This document shows, piece by piece, positions 1 through 10,408 of a DNA stretch of 64,000 bases. Under the pieces are notes generated by a model, which saw only the letters and a program-made list of their open reading frames with translations, searched no databases and was not told where the DNA came from. Each line of letters opens with the position of its first letter. Position 1 is the first letter of the stretch. Position numbers and translations under genes: made by a program. The stretch comes from Maylandia zebra (taxonomy: Eukaryota; Chordata; Actinopteri; Cichliformes; Cichlidae): contig NC_135182.1 of assembly GCF_041146795.1 (NCBI RefSeq), forward strand, positions 3,434,501 to 3,498,500, given 5' to 3'.

Positions 1-221
1 GCAAGAAAGAGTCTTTCCAACACTGAAAATTGAAAGAGGCCAACTTTGACATTAAAAGGTGTTCAAACAAGTACAAGATATTTACAATAAGCAGACCGCA
101 GTGCAAGAAAGAGTCTTTCCAACACTGAAAATTGAAAGAGGCCAACTTTGACATTAAAAGGTGTTCAAACAAGTACAAAATATTTACAATAAGCAGACCT
201 CAGTGCAAGAAAGAGTCTTTC
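1..221 (+). repeat. 101/102-bp satellite, end of an array
   Basis: Just over two units of the satellite that also fills 45637-64000, in the same orientation. The core reads GAGGCCAACTTTGACATTAA, then AAGGTGTTCAAACAAGTAC, then AAGCAGACCTCAGTGCAAG and AAAGAGTCTTTCCAACACTG. The linker here is the GAAAATTGAAA type. The array is cut at TCTTTC by the solo LTR that follows and resumes for part of a unit at 1202. Confidence 0.95.
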
Positions 222-1201
222 TGTAGCCGCCAAGACTGGTGGACCTAAATCTTCACCACCACGTCTGGTATACATACAAGTGAAAAAGGGGAGTGGGTGG
301 GTCAGCGCTCAGGGCACAGAAACTTAGCTGGCTTCAAACACCATTTATTTCCATAAAAAAACACAGCCAGAGTCACAAATATAAGATAAAATTCCCCGTA
401 TACAATAAAAATAGTGTTGCAACCCGCTAAAAACCCTGCCGGCAGAAATAACTATACACTATTAAAACAAGGCTAAAACATGTTTTCCAAATGCTAAAAT
501 TACCCTCCCATAATCCCACAGTCCAGCCACACAAGGCCGAATGGTCCTTATATGAAAGAGACAGGAGAGGAACTTCTCTTCCAGTATGGTAAAACTCGTC
601 AGCAGCAGACCATGGAGGAGGCTCCTATCGCAGACCTGTCTCCTCCTGACAGCGCGTCGCGGCACAGTCCCGCCCAACTCCACACATGAACACGGCCTCC
701 CTTGTCTCACCGTCAGATGCAGGCAGAAGGGCAGCCCTGCCCTGTTTTGCATTGCAGCCATCGCCACCCACTGTTCCTGCCGTTGGGACTGGATCACCGA
801 ATGACTCGCGGCACCCCACAGTCAGGAGGGAGTTCCTTACACACACACGTGCGGGCTTGCGCACGTTCCTTTTTCTCCTGCTCACCTTTCGTGCGTCAGT
901 CCTCTCTGTCTCTGCGCTCGCTATCCCCTTTAACAGGTCAACCTGGCGGCTGATAGGCCACCTTGGGGAATGCCCCCACCTCACAGGTGCCTACAATTGA
1001 CTGTTTAGTCCACAGTGGGTTAAAGGAACATGGTACAACATTAACACAAATATAAATATGAGGATAAAACCATGCAGTATAAATATCAATAAACAAACCT
1101 GCAATATAAATATCACTATAAAATCATGCAAATAAAATCAACACTATGTACCAATACACAGATTGATAAAACATAAAAACACAAATTTCCGCTGTGTGAC
1201 A
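222..1201 (-). mobile_element. Solo LTR inserted in a satellite monomer
   Basis: A 980-bp insertion starting TGTAG and ending TGACA on the plus strand. It interrupts a satellite unit exactly: satellite ends ...GAGTCTTTC at 221 and resumes TTTCCAACACTG at 1202, so TTTC (218-221 and 1202-1205) is a 4-bp target-site duplication. Read on the minus strand it has LTR layout: TGTCAC start, a TATA-like ATATAAGGACC near 550 and an AATAAA at about 341-347 before a short U5-like tail ending CTACA. No coding region or internal sequence remains. The family (Gypsy or ERV-like) is not identified. The small open frames inside are not credible genes. Confidence 0.75.
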
Positions 1202-1260
1202 TTTCCAACACTGAAAAATAAAAAAGGCCAACTTTGACATGAAAAGGTGTAAAAACAAGT
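1202..1260 (+). repeat. Satellite monomer fragment
   Basis: About 59 bp of the 101/102-bp satellite (TTTCCAACACTG through AAAACAAGTAC). It stops abruptly at about 1260, where Gypsy pol sequence (CAGGTAACGAGGCC) begins. This is the far half of the unit split by the solo LTR. Confidence 0.9.
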
Positions 1261-3938
1261 ACCAGGTAACGAGGCCATAGCGACGGTTGGGCGGAGACGA
1301 AGCACCGTAAGAAGCGCCCCAACTGTTGATTGGTCCGTTCAACCTGCCCATTGGTCTGAGGGTGATAGCCGGACGAGAGGCTGGGAGACGCTCCAATCAG
1401 GCGGCAGAAGGCCTTCCAGAACCTGGCGGTGAACTGTGGCCCCCGATCGGAGACTATGTCCTTGGGGAATCCGTGAAGCCGGACGACATGGTCCAGGAGG
1501 AGCTCGGCCGTCCGTTTGGCGGAGGGGAGGCCGGCCAGGGCGACCAGGTGCACCGCCTTAGAAAACCGGTCCACAAAGGTGAGGATGGTGTCAAGACCGT
1601 CCACAGATGGAAGGCCGGTAACAAAGTCAAGGCCGACATGGGACCAGGGACGTCTCGGCACCGGGAGAGGGTGAAGGTCGCCAGCGGGCGGCTGGGTGGA
1701 GGACTTGGCCCGAGCACAGGTGTCACAGGCGGAAACGAAGTCACGGACGTCCCGAGTCATGGAGGGCCACCAGAAGGCACGACGGAGGAGCTGGAGGGTT
1801 CTGTCGGGCCCTGGGTGACCAGAGAGCGGGGAGGAGTGAGCCCAGAGCAAGGCCTCCTGACGGCACCGGGATGGCACATAGAGCCGCCCAGCTGGGGTCT
1901 CCGGCGGAGGCGGTTCGGCGGTCAGGGCATCCCGGATAGAGTCCTCCAAGGGCCACCGAAGGGGGGCAGCGAAACAATGAGACGGTAGGATAGGTCCAGG
2001 GTCTGACGTGAAGTCGTCCTGGGCGAACTGCCTGGAGAGGGCGTCTGCCTTGGTGTTCTTGGAGCCAGGGCGGTAGGCGAGGTGGAAGCTGTACGGTTCG
2101 AAGAATAAGGCCCAACGGGCCTGCCTTGGGTTGAGCTGCTTGGCAGAACGAATATGGATCAGGTTCTGGTGATCAGTCCAGATCAGAAATGGTTCTTTCG
2201 CTCCCAGGAGCCAATGCCGCCATTCTTCCAAGGCCCATTTGATGGCCAGGAGTTCCCGGTCGCCGACACCATACCGTCGCTGCGTGTCAGAGAATTTCCT
2301 TGAAAAATAGCAGCACGGGTGAAGTTTTCCATCCGGGCCATGTTGAGAGAGGACGGCGCCAGCGCCAACATCGGAGGCATCCACCTCCACCACAAAATCT
2401 CCGGCAGGATCAGGGTGGAGCAGGACGGGAGCTGTAGCAAACCGACGGATAAGGTCTCGGAATGCCTGTTTCGCACCAGGGGGGAGGCAGAAGGGCCTGG
2501 GCAGGTTAGCTGGTTTAGTGAGGGATGTCAGTGGCGCGACAATGGTGCTGAAATTGCGGATAAAGCGCCGATAAAAATTGGCAAAGCCCAGGAAGCTCTG
2601 TAGCTGCTTAAGGCTGGAAGGCTGAGGCCACTGGGTCACGGCTTGGAGCTTTTGCGGGTCCATGGTCAGGCCATTGGAGGAGATGGTGAAGCCCAGGAAG
2701 GTAGTGGACCGTTGATGGAAGGCACACTTTTCCAGTTTGCAGAACAGCTGGTACTCGAGCAGCCTGCTTAGCACGGCCCGCACATGGCGAATATGGTCCA
2801 CTTCGGTGCGGGAGTAGATCAGGATGTCATCCAGATAGGCAAACACCCACCGGCCCAGCATGTCCCGCAAGACATCGTTGATCAGGTGTTGGAAGACAGC
2901 AGGGCTGTTGCAGAGGCCGAAGGGCATCACCAGATACTCCCAGTGCCCGTTAGGGGTGATGAAGGCCGTCTTCCATTCGTCCCCTTCTCTAATCCGCACC
3001 AAATTGTAAGCGCTGCGTAGGTCTAGTTTGGTGAAGATGCAGGCCTGGGAGAGGGAATCGAGCGCGGTGGATAGCAGAGGAAGAGGATGGCGGTTCTTAA
3101 CAGTGATTTTATTCAAGCCTCGGTAGTCTATACAGGGGCGAAGCCCGCCGTCTTTCTTCTTTACAAAGAAGAACCCCGCAGCTGCAGGGGAGGTAGAAGG
3201 GCGAATGAAGCCCTGTTGGAGAGCCTCAGCGACGTACTCCTCCATGGCTTTGTTCTCTGCGGTTGACAGCGAGAACAGGCGACCACAAGGAGGGACTGCT
3301 CCCGGGAGGAGCTCGATGGCCATGTCGTAGGAGCGATGAGGAGGGAGAGCAGAGGCTCAGCTCTTACTGAAGACCTCGGACAGGTCATGGTAAGCCGGAG
3401 GGATCCTATCCAGATCGATGGGCTCCGGGGGTGACGCCTCTTCTGACTTTGAGTCCTGTCCAGTCCGGAGGAGAAGGCAGCGGCGTGAACACCGGGTACC
3501 CCAGTCCAGGATCTGGCAGGAAGACCAGGAGACGTGGGGGTCATGTCGACGGAACCAGGGGTATCCGAGGATGAGAGGAGAGGAAGAGGCCGAGACTACT
3601 AGAAACCAGATCTCCTCCTGATGATCCCCGACAGACATGCGGGCTGGCTGGGTCTGGAACTGGACCGGGTAGGGTTGGAGTGGTCGCCCGTCTACTGAGG
3701 TCACCGGGAGAAATCGGTCGACGGAAGTCAATGGGATGCGAAGCCGAGAGGCTAGTTTTTGGTCGATGAAGTTCTCGGCAGCTCCGGTGTCCAGGAGGGC
3801 TTCGGATGAGAGCTGTTGGTGTTTCAGGTGAAATGTGACCGGTAACAGAAAACGAGAGGGATCGGAGGAGTGGGAAGGGCCAGGTGGGACACCCCCGCAG
3901 TCTACCTGGCGTCGTCGTTTCCCGGCCGTAGCGGGCAC
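1261..3938 (-). pseudogene. Gypsy pol (PR-RT-RH-IN), nonsense-broken and 3'-truncated
   Basis: One reading frame covers protease (LLDTGAAENFID, the D-T/S-G active site), reverse transcriptase (palm motif [11 protein letters not shown]), RNase H (starting [16 protein letters not shown]) and integrase (H-H-C-C finger ending CDTCARAK; catalytic D in LDFVTGLP, D in SDRGPQF, E in [11 protein letters not shown]). An in-frame TGA at about 3357 separates protease from RT just before the ALPPH motif. The neighbouring codons suggest CGA to TGA decay at a CpG. The frame then runs past about 1261 into satellite and solo-LTR DNA, so the last ~47 codons of the open frame (to 1116) are not element sequence. 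The pol frame lies offset from gag. The many smaller frames on either strand here are shadows. Confidence 0.9.
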
Positions 3939-4831
3939 TGGGGACGACGGTGTCGAGCTGATCCACAGTAGGCGCAGAGGCCCTCACGCCAGCGTCTCTC
4001 TTTCTCCTCTTTGGGGAGTCCACCCAGCTGCATGGGCTCCTCGCTGGATGTGCTGCTTGGGCTAGCCGTGGCTCCATCAGAGGGGGGAGGAGGTCGCGAC
4101 GACGTGGTCCGCTGAGGCTGGAAGGGTTTTAAGGCCCGAGGGGCATGGCGAGGCCGCGACATCACACGTTGGTCGATCTTCAGGGCAAGGTCCACGGCCT
4201 CATCCAAGGTCTTTGGGGCCTCACGGCCGGCCATCTCGTCTCTGATGTAATCAGCCAGTCCCTCTAGAAAGATGGAGCGCAGAGAAGCATCTCCCCATTG
4301 AAGCTTAGCAGCCAGGGTGCGGAATTGGGAGGCGAAGTAACAGACTGGTCGGCTGCCCTGGCGTAAATGAAGCAGCTGTGACTCCACTTCCACTTCACTG
4401 CTGGGGGGAACGAAAGTCTTTTTTAACTCCTCCACAAACAGAGCATAGTCATTACACGCTGCAGATTTATTGTTGTAGAGAGCCGCGGCCCATTCCTGAG
4501 CCTGGCCAGACAAGAGAGAGGTTAGCATCGCCACTTTTGCACGGGCAGTGGCGTATTTAGTGGGTTGACATTCAAACATCATGTCTAAGGTGGCGAGCAA
4601 CCCATCAGGCCGGCCGTCTACTCCGTTCCACTTATCTGGTAGTCCGATCCGGGGTTCAGCGCTCACCGGCGCTGGCTGACGTTGCAGCGAGGTGACGGAA
4701 GAGGAAAGCTGGAGGACAGTTTCGGTGAGAGACTCCATCTTTGTGCTCATCCGATCCACCACACCGCGAAGATATAATACTTCGGCTTTCAGCCGTTCGA
4801 ATTCCGCTGGGTCTATATGCGGCTCAGACAT
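3902..4831 (-). CDS. Gypsy gag polyprotein (retrotransposon)
   Basis: Open frame of about 309 residues from the ATG at 4831 (MSEPHIDPAEF). The frame is open further upstream to 4936, but this Met precedes the conserved coiled-coil-like N-terminus (residues ~8-50), so I prefer it. The central part (LPDKWNGVDG ... FVEELKKTFVPP ... YFASQFRTLAAKLQW) is the retrotransposon gag capsid-like domain. A Pro/Ser-rich linker follows, then one CCHC-type zinc knuckle near the C-terminus (CAYCGSARHRRPQCP, here C-x2-C-x3-H-x4-C). It is expected to form the virus-like particle and bind element RNA. Its end overlaps the protease-pol frame by about 37 bp in a different frame, which is consistent with frameshift expression of pol. 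The gag frame is intact although the element is not. Confidence 0.85.
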   Translation of the reverse strand: MSEPHIDPAEFERLKAEVLYLRGVVDRMSTKMESLTETVLQLSSSVTSLQRQPAPVSAEPRIGLPDKWNGVDGRPDGLLATLDMMFECQPTKYATARAKVAMLTSLLSGQAQEWAAALYNNKSAACNDYALFVEELKKTFVPPSSEVEVESQLLHLRQGSRPVCYFASQFRTLAAKLQWGDASLRSIFLEGLADYIRDEMAGREAPKTLDEAVDLALKIDQRVMSRPRHAPRALKPFQPQRTTSSRPPPPSDGATASPSSTSSEEPMQLGGLPKEEKERRWREGLCAYCGSARHRRPQCPLRPGNDDAR

Positions 4832-5322
4832 CCTGTCACGGTCGGGCGGATCACACACAGTAATTCGGCGTGCCCGTGTGGCGTGCTGGCTAGACCCAAG
4901 CACGGCGAAGGCTAGCGGTGGGTTTGGAGCAGACACGCAGTTATTCTAGTAATGATCAGTGCACGAAGCGTGGCTTCGGAACTGTCGTTACAGACAGAGA
5001 GTGAGCGGAGCCGGGAAGAGAAAAAGGATTGAAAGGGATTGTCTTTCACGGTTGCTGAATCAGGCGGAGACTGACGTCGGCAGAGTTTCGGAGCTCCTGA
5101 CACGAAGACACTGATGTCTGAGCGGCGAACAGGTGGGTGGCGTCTCTCTTTAACCCCGGCCCCGTGATCAGCTGATCACAGCCGATCACCGGCTGACAAG
5201 AACATGCTGTAGGTATTACAGGTACTGCAGTGGTTTGTATCATATCTATCTAATAGACTCCAATTTGTACATGTAAATGGAGAGTCCTCTTCACACACTG
5301 AGGTTAATTATGGAGTTCCACA

Positions 5323-5955
5323 GGTTCAGTGCTAGGACCAATTCTGTTTACACTATACATGCATCCCCTAGGCAGCATCATTAAAAGACATAGCATACAA
5401 TTTCACTGCCATGCAGATGACACCCAGCTCTATCTGTCCATGAAGCCAGATAACACACACCAATTAGTTAAACTGCAGGAATGTCTTAAAGACATAAAGA
5501 CCTGGATGGCCGCTAACTTTCTGCTTCTTAATTCAGATAAAACTGAGGTTATTGTACTTGGCCCTGAAAAGCCTAGAAATATGGTATCTAACCAGATTCT
5601 TACTCTGGATGGCATTACCTTGGCCTCCAGTAACGCTGTGAGGAACCTTGGAGTAATTTTTGACCAGGATATGTCCTTCAACGCACGTATTAAACAAATA
5701 TGTAAGACTGCTTTCTTCCATTTGCGCAACATCTCTAAAGTTAGAAAGATCCTGTCTCAGAGTGACGCTGAAAAACTAGTTCATGCTTTTATTACTTCCA
5801 GGCTGGACTACTGCAATTCATTATTATCAGAATGTCCAAAAAACTCGCTGAAAAGCCTTCAGCTAATCCAAAATGCTGCAGCAAGAGTCCTGACAGGGAC
5901 TAGAAAGAGAGAGCATATTTCTCCTGTTTTGGCTTCCCTTCAAACCCAGAATTGA
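5323..5955 (+). pseudogene. L2 reverse transcriptase remnant
   Basis: Encodes the C-terminal part of an L2-type [14 protein letters not shown], the catalytic box, then [34 protein letters not shown] and [12 protein letters not shown]. The catalytic YADD box reads HADD here (CATGCAGATGAC), against YADD in copy 2, so the aromatic residue is lost. The frame ends after [22 protein letters not shown] because of a deletion. It belongs to LINE copy 1. Confidence 0.85.
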
Positions 5956-6172
5956 ATTCAAAATCCTGCTCCTCACATACAAGGTCTTGAATAATCAGGC
6001 CCCATCTTATCTTAATGACCTTGTAGTACCATATCACCCCATTAGAGCACTTAGAGCACTGATCCTGAATCCTCCCGTAGTTATGCTGCGATAGACGTAG
6101 GCTGCCGGGGATTCCCATGATGCATTGAGTTTTTCCTTTCCAGTCACCTTTCTCACTCACTATGTATTAATA

Positions 6173-6444
6173 CAGTGGTCCCCAACCCCCGGGCTTCGGT
6201 ACCGGTCCGTGAGTCGTTTGGTATCGGGCCACGAGAGTTGAGAGTTGAGGCTCAGGTGTGAAATGTATGGTTTTCAGGATTTTTATCGTTTTTTTAGCGT
6301 TATTTTGTTATCGTTTTTATCGTTAACTCTGTTTTCCTGGGTCTTTTCACGTGTGTTATGAATAAATCTTCTTTTTTACGGTACTAGGCCGGTCCGTAAA
6401 AATATTGTCGGGCATGAACCGGTCCGTGGCGCTTAGGGACCGCT
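6173..6444. mobile_element. hAT-type MITE inside the LINE
   Basis: A 272-bp non-coding insertion with terminal inverted repeats CAGTGGTCCC and GGGACCGCTG (one mismatch). It is flanked by TATTAATA (6165-6172) and TGTTAATA (6445-6452), an 8-bp target duplication with one difference, as expected for hAT elements. The matching site in the other two L2 copies (near 10655 and 13926) is uninterrupted, so the insertion happened after LINE copy 1 arrived. Confidence 0.85.
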
Positions 6445-6973
6445 GTGTTAATAGACCTCTCTGCATTGAATCATATCTGTTATTAACCTCTGGCTCTCTT
6501 CCACAGCATGTCTTTTATCCTGTCTTCCTTCTCTCACCCCAACCGGTCGCAGCAGATGGCCCCGCCCCTCCCTGAGCCTGATTCTGCTGGAGGTTTCTTC
6601 CTGTTAAAAGGGAGTTTTTCCTTCCCACTGTTACCAAAGTGCTTGCTCATAGGGGGTCATATGATTGTTGGGTTTTTCTCTGTATCTATGAAGCACCTTG
6701 AGGCGACTTTTGTTGTGATTTGGCGCTATATAAATAAAATTGAATTGAATTGAATTACGGACTAAACCTGGGACATTTGTGGCCCCAGTGCATGTGCCCT
6801 ATCTGCCTTGTTGGTGTCCTTGATTTTTAAAAGTAAAATGTCTTATTATGCTATAAATAATGCCAGAGAGTGAAATCTGTGCTGATCCTAATACAAATAC
6901 CTGAAGATAAAGTGCCTTGGTTGTTTTCGATTGTTCTTTTCATCAGACATAATAACTACTCAGATCTCCTGGA

Positions 6974-6975
6974 CT

Positions 6976-7019
<44 letters not shown>

Positions 7020-7021
7020 TT
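6974..7021. repeat. (CTTT)n microsatellite
   Basis: About 12 uninterrupted tetranucleotide units. Confidence 0.95.
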
Positions 7022-7088
7022 CATTCCTTTCATTCTTTTCAGAATCAAACTCCTCGACCAATACTTAATATTCCTTTTCCATATTTTC

Positions 7089-7090
<2 letters not shown>

Positions 7091-7146
<56 letters not shown>
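7091..7146. repeat. (AC)n microsatellite
   Basis: About 28 dinucleotide units. Confidence 0.97.
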
Positions 7147-7147
<1 letters not shown>

Positions 7148-7654
7148 AACAGATATTGTGTATATATAAATGGTGAATGCTCATATCGAACATGGGCCAA
7201 GTTTCAAATAATGAGGTTAGTATATGTACAAGTAATCCCTGCTCCAAGCACAGAAGTACCACCCACCTGCTATTCAAAACTTCTGAGGAGCAGCCAATAA
7301 GACAAAGGTTGGCTCAAAGAGAGGACAGCTAAACTGGCATATTTCAAATGGAAGATAAATTGAAGGACTGCACCAAGACTCAGTATAGGATAAATAAGCA
7401 TATTTTCAGCAATGAATCACACAAATTTGCTGTAGTGCACAAATTAAAGTATGGAGCTGGAAATAAACATAATTAGCTCTCTTTAAGGGACTAAAACATC
7501 TCTAGATTGTATTTTGAATAGATCATGAGTGGTCCATTTTTTTTGTCATTTGCTATAATAAAATCCCCCTCATAATGTAGTGAAGAGTTGCCAAGGCCAT
7601 CTATCTGCAGCCGTGGTTTTTAAGATGCGGTACTTTTTAAAATACACACAGTGG

Positions 7655-7775
7655 GACACTGCCATAGACTGGTGACCTGTACAGGGTGTACCTTGCTCAG
7701 TCTGTGACAGCTGCTCCAGCCCTTCATGACCCTGAATCAGATACACCATTAAAAAGGGGGTGGATGGATTGACAG
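7655..7775 (+). repeat. Degenerate interspersed repeat (SINE/LINE 3'-end-like)
   Basis: The run GACTGGTGACCTGTACAGGG, then TGTACCTTGCTCAGTCTGTGACAGCTGCTCCAGC and GACCCTGAATCAG, ending GGTGGATGGATTGA, resembles a very common teleost dispersed repeat tail recalled from fish genomes. It is diverged and its ends are not definable here. Confidence 0.5.
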
Positions 7776-7843
7776 GGGATCAGAGGTATGGTGGACTGTA
7801 ACTAAATAATTAAATAGAAAAAAATTAACTGTAAAAATAAATC

Positions 7844-8383
7844 TGTTAGGGTGCCTGGGTTCGTTGACCCAAAATTTTGAGTTTTACATTATTATTGAAC
7901 TTTGATTTTGCCATTATTTATCATTTCTAGTCTTTTGGTTTCTTAGAGTTCTGTCTTCTGGTTTCTGTCTCTGTGTTACATAGTTGTTCTGTCTCCCCCT
8001 GTCTGCTGTATCCCAGTCGTCAAGTCCGCGTTGTCTGTGTTATGTTTCCTGTTTTACTTTGAAAGTCCATGTCTCATGTTAATGTATCTGGATTTGCTTC
8101 CCTTGTCTCGCTACCCTTATTTGTCCCAGCTGTGTTTCTCTGTTGTCTCCCATTCCCTGATGGCTCTCTCTGGGTATGTAAGCCCTGAGTTTTCTTTGGT
8201 CTTTGTTGCGATCTCCCTCATCCTATGCTGTGTGTTCTGTTTGGCTGCCTGTGTAAGTTTCTTTTGGTATTCTTGCTTTTGTTATATTTGTGTTTAGCGT
8301 TAAAGCTGTTTTGAGTTCACACTTTTACCTCCAAGTGTCTGCACATTGGGTCCGCAGTTCCTGCCTGCACACAGCACATGACA
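7844..8383 (+). mobile_element. Solo LTR (Gypsy-like)
   Basis: 540 bp starting TGTTAGG and ending CATGACA, flanked by perfect 5-bp duplications AAATC (7839-7843 and 8384-8388). The end (AAAGCTGTTTTGAGTTCAC ... GTCTGCACATTGGGTCCGC ... CCTGCCTGCACACAGC ... TGACA) is the same kind of R-U5 end seen in the LTRs of the 42101-45636 element, so it is a relative. It has no internal region. Open frames inside are not genes. Confidence 0.8.
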
Positions 8384-8632
8384 AAATCATTGTGTAAAAA
8401 CAAAACAAAATGCTGTCTTCTTTATTGACCATTTACCGTCAAACACATTTCAACTATAAGCTTTCATCAGTGCAAACCAAAGCCACATCCCCAGATATAG
8501 AACCATGGGAGGTTTAAACACTAATTAGTGTGAATGCTTGAAAAGTTAAATCAGAAGAGCAGGCTGTCTTTACACTGTCACCACATCCATATAATAAACT
8601 CCACAGGCATGAAAAATGAGAATTCAGTAGAC
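8384..8632. other. Short non-coding interval
   Basis: Nothing recognised between the solo LTR and the 9-bp repeat that precedes the large inverted-repeat element. Confidence 0.5.
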
Positions 8633-8641
8633 ATGACATAT

Positions 8642-10404
8642 GTGAGTGAAGTTGGCCCCCCCCACCTTCTTCAAATCCAACAAAAGTGGTATCAAACGTT
8701 TGTGCTGGTTTGTGCTGCAAAAATTGTCGTTTGTGCTGCTATCATTTTAAAGATATTAATCAAAATTTCTAGAGGTCATCAGAGGTCAACCAGCCCCCCC
8801 ACATTAATTAAATCAAACAAAATGGGTGTCAATCAACTGTGCTACGTTTGTGCTGGTTTGTGCGGCTTCTGTTTTAAAGATATTAATGAAAATGTAAAGG
8901 TCAACCAGCCCCCCCCCCCACACACACACACATTAATGGAATCGAACAAAATTGATGTCATACATTTGTGCTACGTTTGTGCTGGTTTGTTCTGCAAAAA
9001 TTGTCGTTTGTGCTGCTATCATTTTAAAGATATTCAAGAAAATTTGTAGAGGTCATCAGAGGTCAACCAGCCCCCCCACATTAATGGAATCAAGCAAAAC
9101 TGGTGTCAATCAACTGTGCTACGTTTGTGCTGGTTTGTGCTGCTAAAATTGTCGTTTGTGCTGCCTCTGTTTTAAAGATATTAATGAAAATTTAAAGGTC
9201 AAAAGGTCAACCAGCCCCCCCACATTAATGGAATCGAACAAAATTGATGTCAAACGTTTGTGCTGGTTTGTGCTGCTATCATTTTAAAGATATTCAAGAA
9301 AATTTATAGAGGTCATCAGAGGTCAACCAGCCCCCCCACATTAATGGAATCAAACAAAACTGGTGTCAATCAACTGTGCTACGTTTGTGCTGGTTTGTGC
9401 TGCAAAAATTTACGTTTGTGCTGCTATCATTTTAAAGAAATCCATACAAATTTCTAGAGGTTATCAGAGGTCAACCAGCCCCCCACATTAATGGAATCAA
9501 ACAAAACTGGTGTCAATCAACTGTGCTACGTTTGTGCTGGTTTGTGCTGCCTCTGTTTTAAAGATATTAATGAAAATGTAAAGGTCAAAAGGTCAACCAG
9601 CCCCCCCACATTAATGGAATCAAACAAAACTGGTGTCAATCAACTGTGCTACGTTTGTGCTGGTTTGTGCTGCCTCTGTTTTAAAGATATTAATGAAAAT
9701 GTAAAGGTCAAAACTTCAACCAGCCCCCCCACATTAATGGGATCGAACAAAATTGATGTCAAACATTTGTGCTACGTTTGTGCTGCTAAAATTGTCGTTT
9801 GTGCTGCCTCTGTTTTAAAGATATTAATGAAAATGTAAAGGTCAAAAGGTCAACCAGCCCCCCCACATTAATGGAATCGAACAAAACTGGTGTCAATCAA
9901 CTGTGCTATGTTTGTGCTGGTTTGTGCTGCCTCTGTTTTAAAGATATTAATGAAAATGTAAAGGTCAAAAGGTCAACCAGCCCCCCCACATTAATGGAAT
10001 CGAACAAAACTGGTGTCAATCAACTGTGCTACGTTTGTGCTGGTATGTGCTGCAAAAATTTACGTTTGTGCTGCTATCATTTTAAAGAAATCCATACAAA
10101 TTTCTAGAGGTCATCAGAGGTCAACCAGCCCCCCAACATTAATGGAATCAAACAAAACTGGTGTCAATCAACTGTGCTGGTTTGTGCTGCCTCTGTTTTA
10201 AAGATATTAATGAAAATGTAAAGGTCAAAAGGTCAACCAGCCCCCCCACATTAATGGAATCGAACAAAACTGGTGTCAATCAACTGTGCTACGTTTGTGC
10301 TGGTTTGTGCTGCAAAAATTGTCATTTGTGCTGCATCTGTTTTAAAGATATTAATGAAAATGTAAAGGTCAAAAGGTCAACCAGCCCCCCCACAGTAATG
10401 GAAT
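8642..10404 (+). repeat. Left inverted-repeat arm: modular tandem array
   Basis: About 13 units recognised by CCCCCCCACATTAATGGAATC. Spacing between units takes several values (about 110, 122, 135 and 148 bp), because optional modules such as GAGGTCATCAGAGGTCAACC or a second GTTTGTGCTG block are present or absent. The poly-C stretch and TTTTAAAGATATTAAT recur in each. The inner end stops at about 10404, where an L2 fragment begins. The Cys-rich open frames here (CYVCAGLCC repeats) come from the tandem units and are not credible genes. Confidence 0.9.
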
Positions 10405-10408
10405 CGAA

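Larger units (their letters stand above)
1261..5200 (-). mobile_element. Truncated Ty3/Gypsy retrotransposon (gag-pol)
   Basis: A minus-strand Gypsy-type element with gag (ATG at 4831), protease, reverse transcriptase, RNase H and most of integrase in the standard order. Its 3' end is missing: coding sequence stops at about 1261, just after the integrase catalytic Glu, and joins satellite directly, so the integrase C-terminus and 3' LTR are lost. On the other side the sequence upstream of gag runs into an L2 LINE at about 5200, and I find no recognisable LTR pair. The palindrome TGATCAGCTGATCA at about 5166-5179 lies in the presumed 5' leader or LTR. This is a dead, doubly truncated copy. Confidence 0.9.
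5201..6757 (+). mobile_element. L2/Maui-like LINE, copy 1 (5'-truncated, damaged)
   Basis: A plus-strand non-LTR retrotransposon of the L2 group. It begins inside the RT region at AGAACATGCTGTAGGTATT and ends with the family's tail GGCGCTATATAAATAAAATTGAATTGAATTGAAT at 6723-6757. Compared with copy 2 (12380-14065), it has a 1-base loss in the GVPQGS codons near 5323, a deletion near 5941 (the HWLPVK region), a larger deletion at about 6055 (the end of the ORF) and a 272-bp MITE at 6173-6444. It cannot encode an active protein. Confidence 0.9.
6758..7843. other. Non-coding interval with microsatellites
   Basis: No gene recognised. It contains (CTTT)n at 6974-7021, (CA)n at 7091-7146 and a degenerate interspersed repeat near 7655-7775. 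The short open frames across the (CA)n and (CTTT)n tracts are low-complexity artefacts. Confidence 0.6.

Noticed and set aside
1326..1988. 220-codon plus-strand frame
   Set aside because: Antisense shadow of the Gypsy integrase/RNase H coding sequence.
5166..5179. TGATCAGCTGATCA palindrome as a regulatory operator
   Set aside because: A single short palindrome in the leader of a dead retrotransposon; no independent support.
8031..8297. 88-codon hydrophobic plus-strand frame
   Set aside because: Lies within the solo LTR 7844-8383; T/C-rich LTR sequence gives hydrophobic translations by chance.
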